NCBI GenBank assembly: GCA_902809985.1
Contig: CADDXC010000001.1
Coordinates: 1,364,001 to 1,428,000, forward strand
Source: Clostridiaceae bacterium BL-3
GTDB taxonomy: Bacteria; Bacillota; Clostridia; Clostridiales; Clostridiaceae
DNA: 64,000 nt
Reading direction: 5' to 3'
The position numbers and the translations under genes were made by a program. Below, in pieces: positions 35,460 through 44,900 of the stretch; positions within the stretch are counted from its first letter, which is position 1, and the number at the start of each line of letters is the position of its first letter. The notes beneath the pieces are model-generated. The model ran no database searches, was not told where the DNA came from, and saw only the letters and a program-made list of their open reading frames with translations.

Positions 35460-35834
35460 ATGAACATAATTATTTCCAATATATCAAAGGATCCTATTTA
35501 TGAACAGATTACAAAGCAGATAAAAGACAATATAATAAAAGGCAGCATTTCTGAAGGTGAACTTCTGCCTTCAATAAGAAATCTTGCCAGAGAACTTAAA
35601 ATAAGTGTCATAACGACTAAAAGAGCCTACGAAGAACTGGAAAGGGAAGGTTTTATAGAAACAGTTCCTGGAAAAGGCTCTTATGTATCATCACAGAACA
35701 AGGATCTTTTAAGAGAAAAAAAGATCAAATCGATTGAAGACAAATTGATGGAAGCCATAGAAGAGAGCAAAATCATTGACCTTACAAAAAAAGATCTGGA
35801 AGAAATGCTGGATATTCTATACGACAATATGTAA
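35460..35834 (+). CDS. GntR-family regulator, YtrA subgroup
   Basis: 124 aa from the ATG at 35460 (AAAGGAG upstream). The GntR winged HTH covers residues 10-75 (DPIYEQITKQIKDNIIKGSISEGELLPSIRNLARELKISVITTKRAYEELEREGFIETVPGKGSYV), with only a short dimer helix behind it, the mark of the YtrA subgroup. These repress ABC transporter operons in which they are the first gene, as here. The operator overlaps its own promoter. Confidence 0.92.
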   Translation: MNIIISNISKDPIYEQITKQIKDNIIKGSISEGELLPSIRNLARELKISVITTKRAYEELEREGFIETVPGKGSYVSSQNKDLLREKKIKSIEDKLMEAIEESKIIDLTKKDLEEMLDILYDNM

Positions 35835-35848
35835 ATGGAGGAGATATC

Positions 35849-36709
35849 ATGGATAACATTCTGGAGATTATAAATTTAGGTAAAACCTACAAGGATTTTA
35901 CCCTGCACAATATAAGTTTCAATTTGCCCAGAGGATACATTATGGGGCTCATAGGTCCAAATGGTGCAGGTAAAAGCACTACCATAAAGCTCATAATGAA
36001 TCTTGTAAAAAAGGATTCAGGGATTATAAAGGCTTTTGGCCTGGACAATTTAAAATACGAAAAGCAGATAAAACAAAGGATAGGCTTCGTATATGATGCA
36101 AATTATTTTTACGAGGATCTGACTACAACAGCTATGAAAAATATCATATCCCGTTTTTATAAAGATTGGGACGATAAAACTTTCAATAGATATATGGACG
36201 AATTCAATCTCCCCGGGAACAAAAAAATAAAACAGCTTTCCAAGGGAATGATGATGAAATATTCTCTTGCCATTGCCCTTTCCCACAATGCCGAATTCAT
36301 CATAATGGATGAACCCACTTCAGGACTGGATCCGGTCTTCAGAAGTGAAATGCTGGATATACTCTACTCCATAATCCAGGATGAAAACAAAGCAATATTG
36401 TTTTCCACCCACATAACCACGGATCTTGAAAAAATAGCGGATTACATCACTTTTTTAAATTCAGGCAGGATAGTTTTTTCAGACACAAAAGATAATATTT
36501 TAGATAGTTACGGCATTGTAAAAGGTGATAAAAATCTGCTGCAGCCCGATATCAGGAAAAAATTCGTAGGTATAAGAGAAAATTCCTATGGATTTGAAGG
36601 CTTGACCAATAACAGCTCAGAAATAAAAAAGCTGTTCAAGGACAACGTTATAATTGAGAAAGCCACTCTGGACGATATCATGGTATACACTATAAGGGGG
36701 AACAAATAA
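35849..36709 (+). CDS. ABC transporter ATP-binding protein (YtrB/BcrA-like)
   Basis: 286 aa. Walker A GPNGAGKST (about residues 36-44), signature LSKGMMMKYSLA, Walker B FIIMDEPTSGLDP and the H-loop FSTH are all present. The C-terminal 80 residues are a divergent extension. It starts 14 bases after the GntR gene and overlaps the permease start by one base. Such pairs export peptides or membrane-active agents; the cargo is unknown. Confidence 0.93.
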   Translation: MDNILEIINLGKTYKDFTLHNISFNLPRGYIMGLIGPNGAGKSTTIKLIMNLVKKDSGIIKAFGLDNLKYEKQIKQRIGFVYDANYFYEDLTTTAMKNIISRFYKDWDDKTFNRYMDEFNLPGNKKIKQLSKGMMMKYSLAIALSHNAEFIIMDEPTSGLDPVFRSEMLDILYSIIQDENKAILFSTHITTDLEKIADYITFLNSGRIVFSDTKDNILDSYGIVKGDKNLLQPDIRKKFVGIRENSYGFEGLTNNSSEIKKLFKDNVIIEKATLDDIMVYTIRGNK

Positions 36710-37347
36710 TGTGGAATTTGGTTTTAAAAGATATACTTTTACAAAAAAGAACCTTTGTTATACTTGTCTTAATTTCAATATTATTTACCATTAGTTTTAA
36801 AGATAATACCAGTGTTATCTATACATCTACCGCTGTTTTTACGGGCTACGCATTTTTAAGTAACAGTTTCTATCGCGACGAAAGAACTGAAATGATGCTG
36901 AACAGCCTTCCTATCAATAGAATAAATATAGTTATATCAAGATACCTGTCTCTGTTTATAGTTTTGATTATCAGCACAGCAGTTTTGTCTTTAGTTTTTA
37001 TCTTTACAAAATATACAGGCATAGTACAACCCCCTGCAAGTGTAAATACTGAAGATATAATAGTAGCCCTTATAAGTATTCTGCTTTTCAGCAGTATACT
37101 CCTCCCCATATATTTTAAATACGGATATTTAAAAACAAGATATGTGGTGATGATATTGTTCTTAGGTACATACTTTGTTTTTATGGCATTTGCAAAAATA
37201 TTCGGTGAAAAAATTCAGCCTTTTATCATCTATTTGAGCGGTATTTCTGAAATCACAATGAGGTTTATTATTCTGGCCATATGCCTGATCGTACTTTTGC
37301 TGTCGTTTTTTCTGTCCTATGAAGCCTATAAAAACAAGGAGCTGTAA
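36709..37347 (+). CDS. ABC-2 type permease
   Basis: 212 aa with about six membrane helices (for example LVLISILFTISF, SRYLSLFIVLIISTAVLSLVF, VMILFLGTYFVFMAFA, FIILAICLIVLLLSFFLS). It shares the stop/start overlap ATGTG with the ATPase gene, so the two are co-translated. SNSFYRDERTEMMLNSLPINR is the conserved cytoplasmic stretch of ABC-2 permeases of this type. Likely the membrane half of the GntR-controlled exporter. Confidence 0.88.
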   Translation: MWNLVLKDILLQKRTFVILVLISILFTISFKDNTSVIYTSTAVFTGYAFLSNSFYRDERTEMMLNSLPINRINIVISRYLSLFIVLIISTAVLSLVFIFTKYTGIVQPPASVNTEDIIVALISILLFSSILLPIYFKYGYLKTRYVVMILFLGTYFVFMAFAKIFGEKIQPFIIYLSGISEITMRFIILAICLIVLLLSFFLSYEAYKNKEL

Positions 37348-37349
37348 AA

Positions 37350-37394
37350 GGGGGTCTGACCCCATTCCAAAAAATGGAATGGGGTCAGACCCCC
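37350..37394. repeat. REP-like palindrome with GGGGTC/GACCCC units
   Basis: A 20-base arm at 37350-37369 (GGGGGTCTGACCCCATTCCA) pairs perfectly with 37375-37394 around a run of five A. Each arm itself contains a GGGGTCTGACCCC palindrome. It is far more GC-rich than the surroundings and directly follows the permease stop. Palindromes of this GGGGTCAGACCCC type are scattered through many genomes and linked to RAYT transposases; no such gene is here. There is no U-run after it. Confidence 0.75.
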
Positions 37395-37411
37395 CCTTGC
37401 AAAATTCACCA

Positions 37412-37454
37412 TTATGTATATAATATTATGTATACATAATATTACTTATGTATA
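37412..37454. promoter_or_regulatory. Palindrome and repeated half sites upstream of the aldo/keto reductase
   Basis: A perfect 20-bp palindrome (ATATTATGTATACATAATAT, 37423-37442) is flanked by two more copies of its TTATGTATA half (37412-37420 and 37446-37454). It lies about 80-110 bases before the reductase start and is probably an operator; the regulator is unknown. Confidence 0.5.
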
Positions 37455-37530
37455 TACTGAACTTACTCTAAAATTTATAATATTTGTATGCTCAATCTGT
37501 TACAATTATTAATAAAAGGGAGGATGGCAA

Positions 37531-38688
37531 ATGTTATATCGAAGTTTCGGTAAAACAAATGAAAAGGTTTCAATTTTAGGTTTTGGATGTATGAGGCTTC
37601 CACTGCTTCCTGGAGGCGACTCCAGTAAAATTGATGAGAAAAAGGCCATAGAACTAATTCGTTATGCAATCGACAATGGTGTAAATTACGTGGACACCGC
37701 ATATACCTACCACGGGAACAGTTCAACAAAAGGGGGTGAAGGTGAGCCTCTTGTAGCAAAAGCATTAAAAGACGGTTACAGGGAAAAAGTCAATTTGGCC
37801 ACAAAGCTTCCCAGTTGGTTAATAAATCAAGGAAGTGACATGGACAAATATTTAAATGAACAATTAAAGCGTTTAGAAACAGATCATATAGACTTTTATT
37901 TGATACATTCACTTAACCGTGACAACTGGAAAAGAGTAAAGGAAAATGGTGTTGATGAATTCCTAGACTCTGCTATAAAAGATGGCAGAATAAGATATGC
38001 CGGATTTTCCTTTCATGATAAATTAAAACTCTTTAAAGAAATAGTAGATTATTATGATTGGTCATTTTGTCAAATACAGTACAACTATTCAGATGAAAAC
38101 TTTCAAGCTGGAACAAGGGGATTAAAATATGCCGCCCAAAGGGGACTTGGAGTTACAATTATGGAACCACTTAGAGGAGGAAAACTTGTCAACAGCCTGC
38201 CTAAAGAAGCCAGAGCTATTTTTGATAGATCGAGCTTTAAGAGGACACCAGCTGAATGGGGATTGAGATGGGTATGGAATCACCCAGAAGTGAAAGTTGT
38301 CCTAAGTGGAATGAACTCCATGGAACAAGTCAAGGAAAACATAAAGACAGCAAGCAAGGTTGAGGCAAATTTATTGACAGAAAAAGAATTGAAAATAATT
38401 GATCAAGTTAAGGATGTCTTTAATTCAAAGATGAAAGTCAACTGTACCGGCTGTGAATACTGTATGCCATGTCCATCTGGCGTAAATATTCCAGGATGTT
38501 TCAGTGCCTATAACAATTACAGTATTTTTGGAAAAGGTGACGATACCTACAATTCCATTTCATCTGAACACAGGGCTTCAAAATGCAAAGAATGCGGCAG
38601 ATGTGAATCTCTATGTCCTCAAGGCATTTCAATACGTAGTAAATTAAAAGACGTCAGGTATCTGCTCGAAAAAGTACCTGCACTTTAA
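37531..38688 (+). CDS. Aldo/keto reductase with C-terminal 4Fe-4S domain
   Basis: 385 aa. The N-terminal 280 residues form an aldo/keto reductase barrel: D, Y and K of the catalytic set are in YVDTAYTYHG (D/Y about 54-58) and VNLATKLPSW (K), with H in DFYLIHSL. The C-terminal part has ferredoxin-like cysteines, CTGCEYCMPCPSGVNIPG and CKECGRCESLCPQGI. This fused form is widespread in strict anaerobes; its substrates are unknown. GGGAGG precedes the ATG. Confidence 0.93.
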   Translation: MLYRSFGKTNEKVSILGFGCMRLPLLPGGDSSKIDEKKAIELIRYAIDNGVNYVDTAYTYHGNSSTKGGEGEPLVAKALKDGYREKVNLATKLPSWLINQGSDMDKYLNEQLKRLETDHIDFYLIHSLNRDNWKRVKENGVDEFLDSAIKDGRIRYAGFSFHDKLKLFKEIVDYYDWSFCQIQYNYSDENFQAGTRGLKYAAQRGLGVTIMEPLRGGKLVNSLPKEARAIFDRSSFKRTPAEWGLRWVWNHPEVKVVLSGMNSMEQVKENIKTASKVEANLLTEKELKIIDQVKDVFNSKMKVNCTGCEYCMPCPSGVNIPGCFSAYNNYSIFGKGDDTYNSISSEHRASKCKECGRCESLCPQGISIRSKLKDVRYLLEKVPAL

Positions 38689-38715
38689 TTTTATTTTTTA
38701 CAAACTGACGTTATA

Positions 38716-38789
38716 GACATTGACAGGTAATGGCACAAACCTCTTTCATTTCAAAACTCCTGCCTTTTGTGCCTCTTCCCGTCATTGTC
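38716..38789. repeat. MITE-like element: 24-base imperfect inverted repeats
   Basis: The sequence 38716-38739 (GACATTGACAGGTAATGGCA...) matches the reverse complement of 38766-38789 at 19 of 24 positions, enclosing 26 bases. It lies between the convergent aldo/keto reductase and aldolase genes, so it may terminate one or both, but its length and mismatches look more like a relic of a small mobile element. The rest of 38690-38825 is gene-free. Confidence 0.45.
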
Positions 38790-38825
38790 CAAAAAATACT
38801 CTATTTTTAAAAATATCTTTCCACT

Positions 38826-39476
38826 TCATTTAAATTTCACGTAGGAAGGATATTTCCATTTTTTCAACTCTTCCTTAGGCAGAACATTAGGCTCCTTATT
38901 GCTGTTCAACAGCAAAGCTCTATAATATATTTCCGCTATTTCCTCTACATATCTTGCTTTAAGATAGGCACTTTCTATATCTTTACCTACGGTTACAACT
39001 CCATGGCTTTCCAATAAACATGCATCCGATTTTTTAAGTGGCCCAACTATGGACTGAGCCAATTCTTTTGTGCCGGGCCTTTCATAATGTGCCACATATA
39101 CAGTTCCCCCATAGTATACAGATTCATATACAATTGGTGGAATTTCTTTTTTCAAAACTGCAAAAGATGTTGCAAATCGTGAGTGAGTGTGTACTACAGC
39201 ACTAATATTCTTTCTTGAATTATAGGCATAAATGTGCATCAGTACTTCACTGCTTGGTTTATAATCTTTTTTGTTTTCTATTACATTCAAATCCTGATCC
39301 AGTACACATATGTCCCTGCCAGTTAGATCCTTCCTGTCTACTCCCGAGGGAGTTATCAATACGCATCCTGTATCTCTATCCTTAATACTAAAATTTCCAG
39401 ATTTATGTTTGCACAGTCCCTCTTCTTCTGCTTCTCTTGCCACTGCAGCCAATTCTTCTTTTTTATCTTCAAGCAT
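38826..39476 (-). CDS. Class II aldolase of the methylthioribose/deoxyribose salvage cluster
   Basis: 216 aa from the ATG at 39476 (AAAGGGGAG upstream). Zinc histidines are in AVVHTHSRFATSFA and LLESHGVVTVG, with family blocks SGNFSIKDRDTGCVLITPSGVDR and YVEEIAEIYYRAL. It resembles L-fuculose-1-phosphate aldolase. Being 31 bases after mtnA it most likely splits 5-methylthioribulose-1-phosphate, or 5-deoxyribulose-1-phosphate, into DHAP and an aldehyde, as in the DHAP shunt known from other bacteria. Last gene of the cluster. Confidence 0.88.
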   Translation of the reverse strand: MLEDKKEELAAVAREAEEEGLCKHKSGNFSIKDRDTGCVLITPSGVDRKDLTGRDICVLDQDLNVIENKKDYKPSSEVLMHIYAYNSRKNISAVVHTHSRFATSFAVLKKEIPPIVYESVYYGGTVYVAHYERPGTKELAQSIVGPLKKSDACLLESHGVVTVGKDIESAYLKARYVEEIAEIYYRALLLNSNKEPNVLPKEELKKWKYPSYVKFK

Positions 39477-39507
39477 AATACTCCCCTTTCTACCTTCCAT
39501 TTTCAGT

Positions 39508-40551
39508 TTAGATTATCTTTTTTAAATTTTCTCCAAAGGGCGGATATACTATACCCTTTTCCGTTACTATGGCAGTTATATTTTCGTGAGGTGTTACATC
39601 AAAAGATGGATTATATACCTTCACTCCACTAGGTACAGTCCTGACTCCAAATCTGCAGGTGACTTCCTCAGGATCCCTCTCCTCTATAGGTATATCCTTT
39701 CCAGTTAGAGTATTTAAATCTATACTCGGCGTAGGTGCCGCTATATACATCGGTATATTGAAATACCTCGCCAAAATTGAAACTCCAAAAGTGCCTATTT
39801 TATTTGCCGTATCGCCATTGGCAGCTATCCTATCGCATCCTACTATTACAGCATCAACCTTGTGCTGAGACATAACCACAGCTGCCATATTGTCTGTAAT
39901 AGTTGTCACATCTATTCCCGCCATGTAGAGTTCAAGTGCAGTAATGGTAGAGCCCTGAAGCCTAGGCCTTGTCTCATCTGAATATATTTTAAGATGCCAT
40001 CCTCTCTCCTTTGCAATGTACATAGGTGCCGTAGCCGTTCCATATTTTGATGTGGCCAGCTGTCCTGCATTGCAGTGAGTTAATATTCCCATATTATCCT
40101 TGAGCAGTGTAATCAAATTTTCTCCTATGCTCCTGCATATCTTGATATCTTCACTGTGAATCCTTTTGGCTTCATCCCTAAGTATTTTCTTTATTTCAGG
40201 AATTGGTCTATCACTTTCATCTTTAATTTTTCTAAGCATTCTCTTCAATGCCCAGGAAAGGTTGACAGCAGTAGGTCTACTTGAATTCAAATACTGCGCT
40301 TTCTCTTCTACATAGTTATAAAATTTTTCAAAAGAATCCTCAGGCGCACTTCTAATTCCAAAATACAGTCCATAACCTGCTGTCACCCCTATAGCAGGTG
40401 CACCTCTTACTATCATCGTCTTTATAGCATCATAAATTCCTTCAACCGTACCATAAGTTTTATACTCTATATAGTTTGGCAATTTTGTCTGATCCAAAAG
40501 TACAAGCTTATCTTCTCCATCTTCCCACTTAATAGCAAATAATTCAGACAT
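39508..40551 (-). CDS. mtnA: S-methyl-5-thioribose-1-phosphate isomerase
   Basis: 347 aa. [13 protein letters not shown] (about residues 49-61), the catalytic cysteine in [16 protein letters not shown] (about 157-172) and the catalytic aspartate in [18 protein letters not shown] are present. It isomerises methylthioribose-1-phosphate to methylthioribulose-1-phosphate, and may also use the deoxyribose analogue. GGGGAGG precedes the ATG. It lies between mtnK and the aldolase gene, same strand, short gaps. Confidence 0.95.
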   Translation of the reverse strand: MSELFAIKWEDGEDKLVLLDQTKLPNYIEYKTYGTVEGIYDAIKTMIVRGAPAIGVTAGYGLYFGIRSAPEDSFEKFYNYVEEKAQYLNSSRPTAVNLSWALKRMLRKIKDESDRPIPEIKKILRDEAKRIHSEDIKICRSIGENLITLLKDNMGILTHCNAGQLATSKYGTATAPMYIAKERGWHLKIYSDETRPRLQGSTITALELYMAGIDVTTITDNMAAVVMSQHKVDAVIVGCDRIAANGDTANKIGTFGVSILARYFNIPMYIAAPTPSIDLNTLTGKDIPIEERDPEEVTCRFGVRTVPSGVKVYNPSFDVTPHENITAIVTEKGIVYPPFGENLKKII

Positions 40552-40570
40552 TTTCTTACCTCCCCAAATT

Positions 40571-41779
40571 TTATTTTGCAGAATTTCTAATTAATTTTAT
40601 AAATTCATCAATGGAATCAACATCGTCTCTATTTAGGAGAATAGATTGTCCAACTTTTAATCCCATTATCTGAGCTTTGGCTCTTTCCCTAAGGTCCTTT
40701 ACTGCATCTATGTCAGGTACATGGGCCATTCCAATAATTCTTCTCATTATCTCACAGGCGCAAAACCCAACGGTTTCATGAAGCAGATTTCTCACATAAT
40801 ATTTCCTGTAACCAGCTGTTTTCGTTACTATATCTTTTGATTTATTTTGCCAAAGATAATTAAACTCCTTTAAAAATTCCCCCCATATATCTTCTATTGA
40901 AGTTAAAAGATAGACCCTATAACGTTCAATTTCCACTTTAGACTTATCTCTTCTTCCCTCCCAGGAAACATAATTCAAAATAAAATTAGCAAACAGCAGT
41001 CCCATATCGTATCCATAAGGTCCATAAAATGCAAACTCGCAGTCAAATACAATAATCTTTTCACTGTTTATAAATATAGAACCTGTATGCAAATCTCCAT
41101 GAAGCAGTGACTCGGCTTTTGTCATGAATATATTCTTCAATTTTGAAACTTCAAGACATATTTTTTCATTTTCCCAGATTTCCTCTTTGACATAATCTCT
41201 TATATATTTATTAATTTCATTGGAGCTGGCATCCATGTAAGGATCATTTAAAACAAGCTTTTCAGTTATATCACATAATTCAGGGTTTATAAATTTTCCT
41301 ACAATTTTCTTCTTTTCCATAGGACCCATTCCCATATCCGATGTCAGGAATAAATTCCTTGCCATAAACCTCCCTATCTGCTGAGGAAAATTTTTAAAGG
41401 TTTTCATCTCCATCATGGCTTTTCTCAGGATTTCCATATCACCTAGATCTTCCATCACAGTCAATGCATATTCATTACTGTGGTAGTATATTTTTGGAAC
41501 GCTGCCTGGACAAACTTTGTCCTGAAGTTTAAGTGTCTCAGCTTCTATTCTGTTTCTGTCTAAAGTCAATTTCCATCCTTCTCCTGCAATTTTCAAATAG
41601 GGAAGCGCTTGTTTTACAACAACTTTCCTATTATCATTTAGATCCACCACCCTGAAAACATAATTTAAATTGCCATCCCCTATTTCTCTGCTCTCAATTT
41701 CATGATCCTCTGGAAATATACCTACGCTTTTCAAATAATCACCTATGGTGCTTAATGTCATTTCTTTATACCCGCTCAT
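40571..41779 (-). CDS. mtnK: Methylthioribose kinase
   Basis: 402 aa. It has the aminoglycoside-phosphotransferase fold: ATP-binding [11 protein letters not shown], the Brenner motif [14 protein letters not shown] (about residues 225-238) and the metal aspartate in [19 protein letters not shown]. It phosphorylates 5-methylthioribose at O1, the first step of the cluster. The start ATG at 41779 has no ribosome site directly upstream; AAGAGGTG lies 33 bases away, beyond a hairpin. No other in-frame start is possible there because of a TGA. An S-box riboswitch, known before mtnKA in Bacillus, was not recognised. Confidence 0.95.
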   Translation of the reverse strand: MSGYKEMTLSTIGDYLKSVGIFPEDHEIESREIGDGNLNYVFRVVDLNDNRKVVVKQALPYLKIAGEGWKLTLDRNRIEAETLKLQDKVCPGSVPKIYYHSNEYALTVMEDLGDMEILRKAMMEMKTFKNFPQQIGRFMARNLFLTSDMGMGPMEKKKIVGKFINPELCDITEKLVLNDPYMDASSNEINKYIRDYVKEEIWENEKICLEVSKLKNIFMTKAESLLHGDLHTGSIFINSEKIIVFDCEFAFYGPYGYDMGLLFANFILNYVSWEGRRDKSKVEIERYRVYLLTSIEDIWGEFLKEFNYLWQNKSKDIVTKTAGYRKYYVRNLLHETVGFCACEIMRRIIGMAHVPDIDAVKDLRERAKAQIMGLKVGQSILLNRDDVDSIDEFIKLIRNSAK

Positions 41780-41820
41780 TTTTAAGCCTGATTTTCAGCA
41801 ATCAGGTCTTTTCACCTCTT
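41777..41820 (-). promoter_or_regulatory. mtnK leader: ribosome site, hairpin, start codon
   Basis: On the minus strand AAGAGGTG (41820-41813) is followed by a 7-bp hairpin (CCTGATT/AATCAGG, 41806-41787, 6-base loop) and then the ATG at 41779. If the hairpin folds, the ribosome site and start come within normal distance. Confidence 0.5.
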
Positions 41821-41906
41821 CTTTCCCCTATATATTTTTATCCATTATAGGCCAAATATGAACAACTTCTTAAAATAGTATAACACAAACGCACTTTACC
41901 CGGCAG

Positions 41907-44900
41907 CTATACTTTTTGCTCAAATAATTTTAAAATCTCTTCCTCTGTCAGCGAAGCAATTCCCTGGCCTCCTGAAAGCTCTCCGCCAAGCAGGCTGTCT
42001 ATAAGTTTCTTCTTTTCATCTTGCAGCTGTATTACCTTCTCCTCGATAGTACCTTTGGTCACAAGCTTTATAACCTCTACTACATGTTTCTGACCTATTC
42101 TATGTGCTCTGTCTGTAGCCTGCTGTTCTACTGCAGGGTTCCACCATGGATCAAAATGAATTACTACATCCGCAGAAGTTAAATTCAATCCTGTTCCACC
42201 TGCTTTTAAACTTATTAAGAATACCAAATTACTGCCGGTATTGAACTCATCTACCAATGTCATTCTATCTTTGGACGATACAGATCCATCCAGATAACTG
42301 TAATCTATACCCTCTATTTTCATCCTGTTTCCAATATTTTTAAGTATGGAAGTAAATTGTGAAAACACCAGTACTTTATGTCCTTCCTCCGTACTCTGAA
42401 TTAAAAGCTCCACAAGTGCCTCAATTTTTGCACTCTTCCCATTATAATTTTCCATTATTACAGATGGATCAAGACAAAGCTGTCTCAATTTTGTAATGTA
42501 TGCCAGTATCTCAATTTTACTGTTTTTAAATTCATCCTCCTTTACTTTCTTCTCAATGAGCTCAATGGCATGTCTTGCATAGGTTCCATAAACTTTTTTT
42601 TGCTTATCTCCCATGTTTACCATGACAGTTCTTTCTATTTTATCCGGCAGTTCCCCTACGACATCTTTCTTTCTTCTCCTCAAGATAAATGGTTTTACAA
42701 GTTTCTTCAGATCTTCAATTACCACAGGTTCTTCTTTGAATCTCTTGTAATACCTCACACTAAATCTCTTCTCATCATACAGATATCCCGGCATTATAAA
42801 GTCAAATATGGACCAGAGCTCCATGACGGAGTTCTCTACAGGAGTACCTGTAATAGCAAACCTTCTTCTTGCATTTATGTTCTTTACAGCTTCAGCATTT
42901 TGAGAATGGGGGTTCTTTATATACTGGGCCTCATCCAGCAGACAATAGTCAAATTTTATATTCTTATAGATCTTAAGATCTCTTTTTAAAAGACCATAGG
43001 TAGTTATAATCACATCATACTCATCTATATACTTTATCTGTTTTTCCCTACAGCTTTTTGAGCCATTCACCGCTGCTATCTTCATATCCGGGGCAAACTT
43101 TTCAAATTCATGAATCCAGTTATACACCAGGGATGTAGGCACAACAATTAATGACCTGCTTCCTGTACTTGACAGCAGAAAAACAATAACCTGCAGAGTT
43201 TTCCCGAGTCCCATTTCATCTCCCAGTATTCCTCCAAATCCAAGATAATCCAGTGTCTTAAGCCAATTATATCCTATTTTTTGATATTCTCTCAAAGTAC
43301 CTCTTAAATTTTCAGGTTCCTTGAATTCAAGATCTTTTACATTCTTGAATTTATCAACTATTCTTTTAAGTTCAGCTGTTCCCTTTATATATCTTATATG
43401 ATTCTTTTTCATATAGTTATTTATATAAACGCTCTTATTTTTATCTATCTCAATGTGATTATCCCTTATATTTCTCTGAGAAACCACATCCAGAAGTTTT
43501 AAAAACTTTCTAAGTTCTAGCTCCTCCAAATCCAGATATTCTCCAGTTTTCAATTTGTAATATTTTAAATTGTCTCTAAAAGCTCTGAGTATTGAAGCTG
43601 TTTCCTCTGAAGGTATATCCCCAAGTTTAAACCCCATCTCAAAATAGTCATATTTCCCTGATTTAATCTCTCCACTTATGTCTTTACTTTTTATAAATTT
43701 TATACCCCTGAAGTTTTCAGAATAAAACACATCTCCCATTTCTTGAAGTTTTCCTACTTCCTCTTTAAAAAATCTGAACGCATAGTCATCTCCCCTCATA
43801 AAATGGAATTTATTTTCAACTCTTTCAAATCCAAGTGATCCTAATGTCTTCAAAACAGCTTCCTCTTTTTTGGAATCTCTATATACGATCTTTCCGGTAT
43901 AGTCTTCAAATATATTAAACTCAAAAGCACCATATTTTACTTTGACAATAAGTATAATCCTGGTGCCCTCTTTATCAAAGTAAAATTTAAACTCGCATTT
44001 TTCATTTACCACCTTGTTCTTTATAGCTTTTGACAAAACAATATTATCCGACAATAAATTAAGCCTTGGAATCAGTTCTCTAAGTATGACATCTTCCTCA
44101 TCTCCCTGAAATGCAACTGAATTGTTTCCACTGAATACATCAAGAAAAGGCTTTATTCTAAAACAGTATTCCCTGTCTGGAAGATATATGGTTGAACCGT
44201 AGAAAAACACATTGTTTCTAGATCCCAAAACCATGGGCATTCCATTTAGAACCCTTAAAACATAATCCTCCTTTACCATTTTCAAATCAAATTCCAGTGG
44301 TGGAGGGCTATCAAGTATTTCAGTTTCAACACACCTATATAAAAATCCTTCATTTAAATATACCCTGTGTTTTTCTATTACTTTAAAAAATTCTCTCACC
44401 AGATAATCTGGTATATGTATATATTTCCCATCTATATTTGACTTCTTTACTCTTCCCCGATATGTGGAGCTTCCCTCTACACTTTTCAGCATCTGAATAA
44501 AATCCACAAGACATTTATCCCTCGTGCTGAACTTATCTTTTTTCATATCAAGAGTGAAATTTTTTCCATAGACTACAGGTATATTATTGTAAATTACCAG
44601 CAAAAATTGATCTATATCTTTAAGTACATAGAGATTTCCTGAACTCATTGAAGTAAGCCCTATTTTAAACTGAGCGGAGATCTTATTCTCCCATTGATTT
44701 CTATCCACATAAACTTCTATTTTTATCTCCTTCTTATTTTTCTCATCACCTAAAAGCACAGATAAAGTATCCAAATTCTTATATTTAGATTGAAAAATAT
44801 TCTCAGATTCTGATTCACACAAAAGAGGAAAATCTTTTAATTTGTCAGCAGCCCTGTAAAAAGTAGCTATCAGATGCTTGCAGCAATAGTTTTCCCTTCG

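Noticed and set aside
37350-37394. Simple intrinsic terminator for the exporter operon
   Set aside because: The stem is very strong but no U-run follows, and its internal palindromes fit a REP-like element better.
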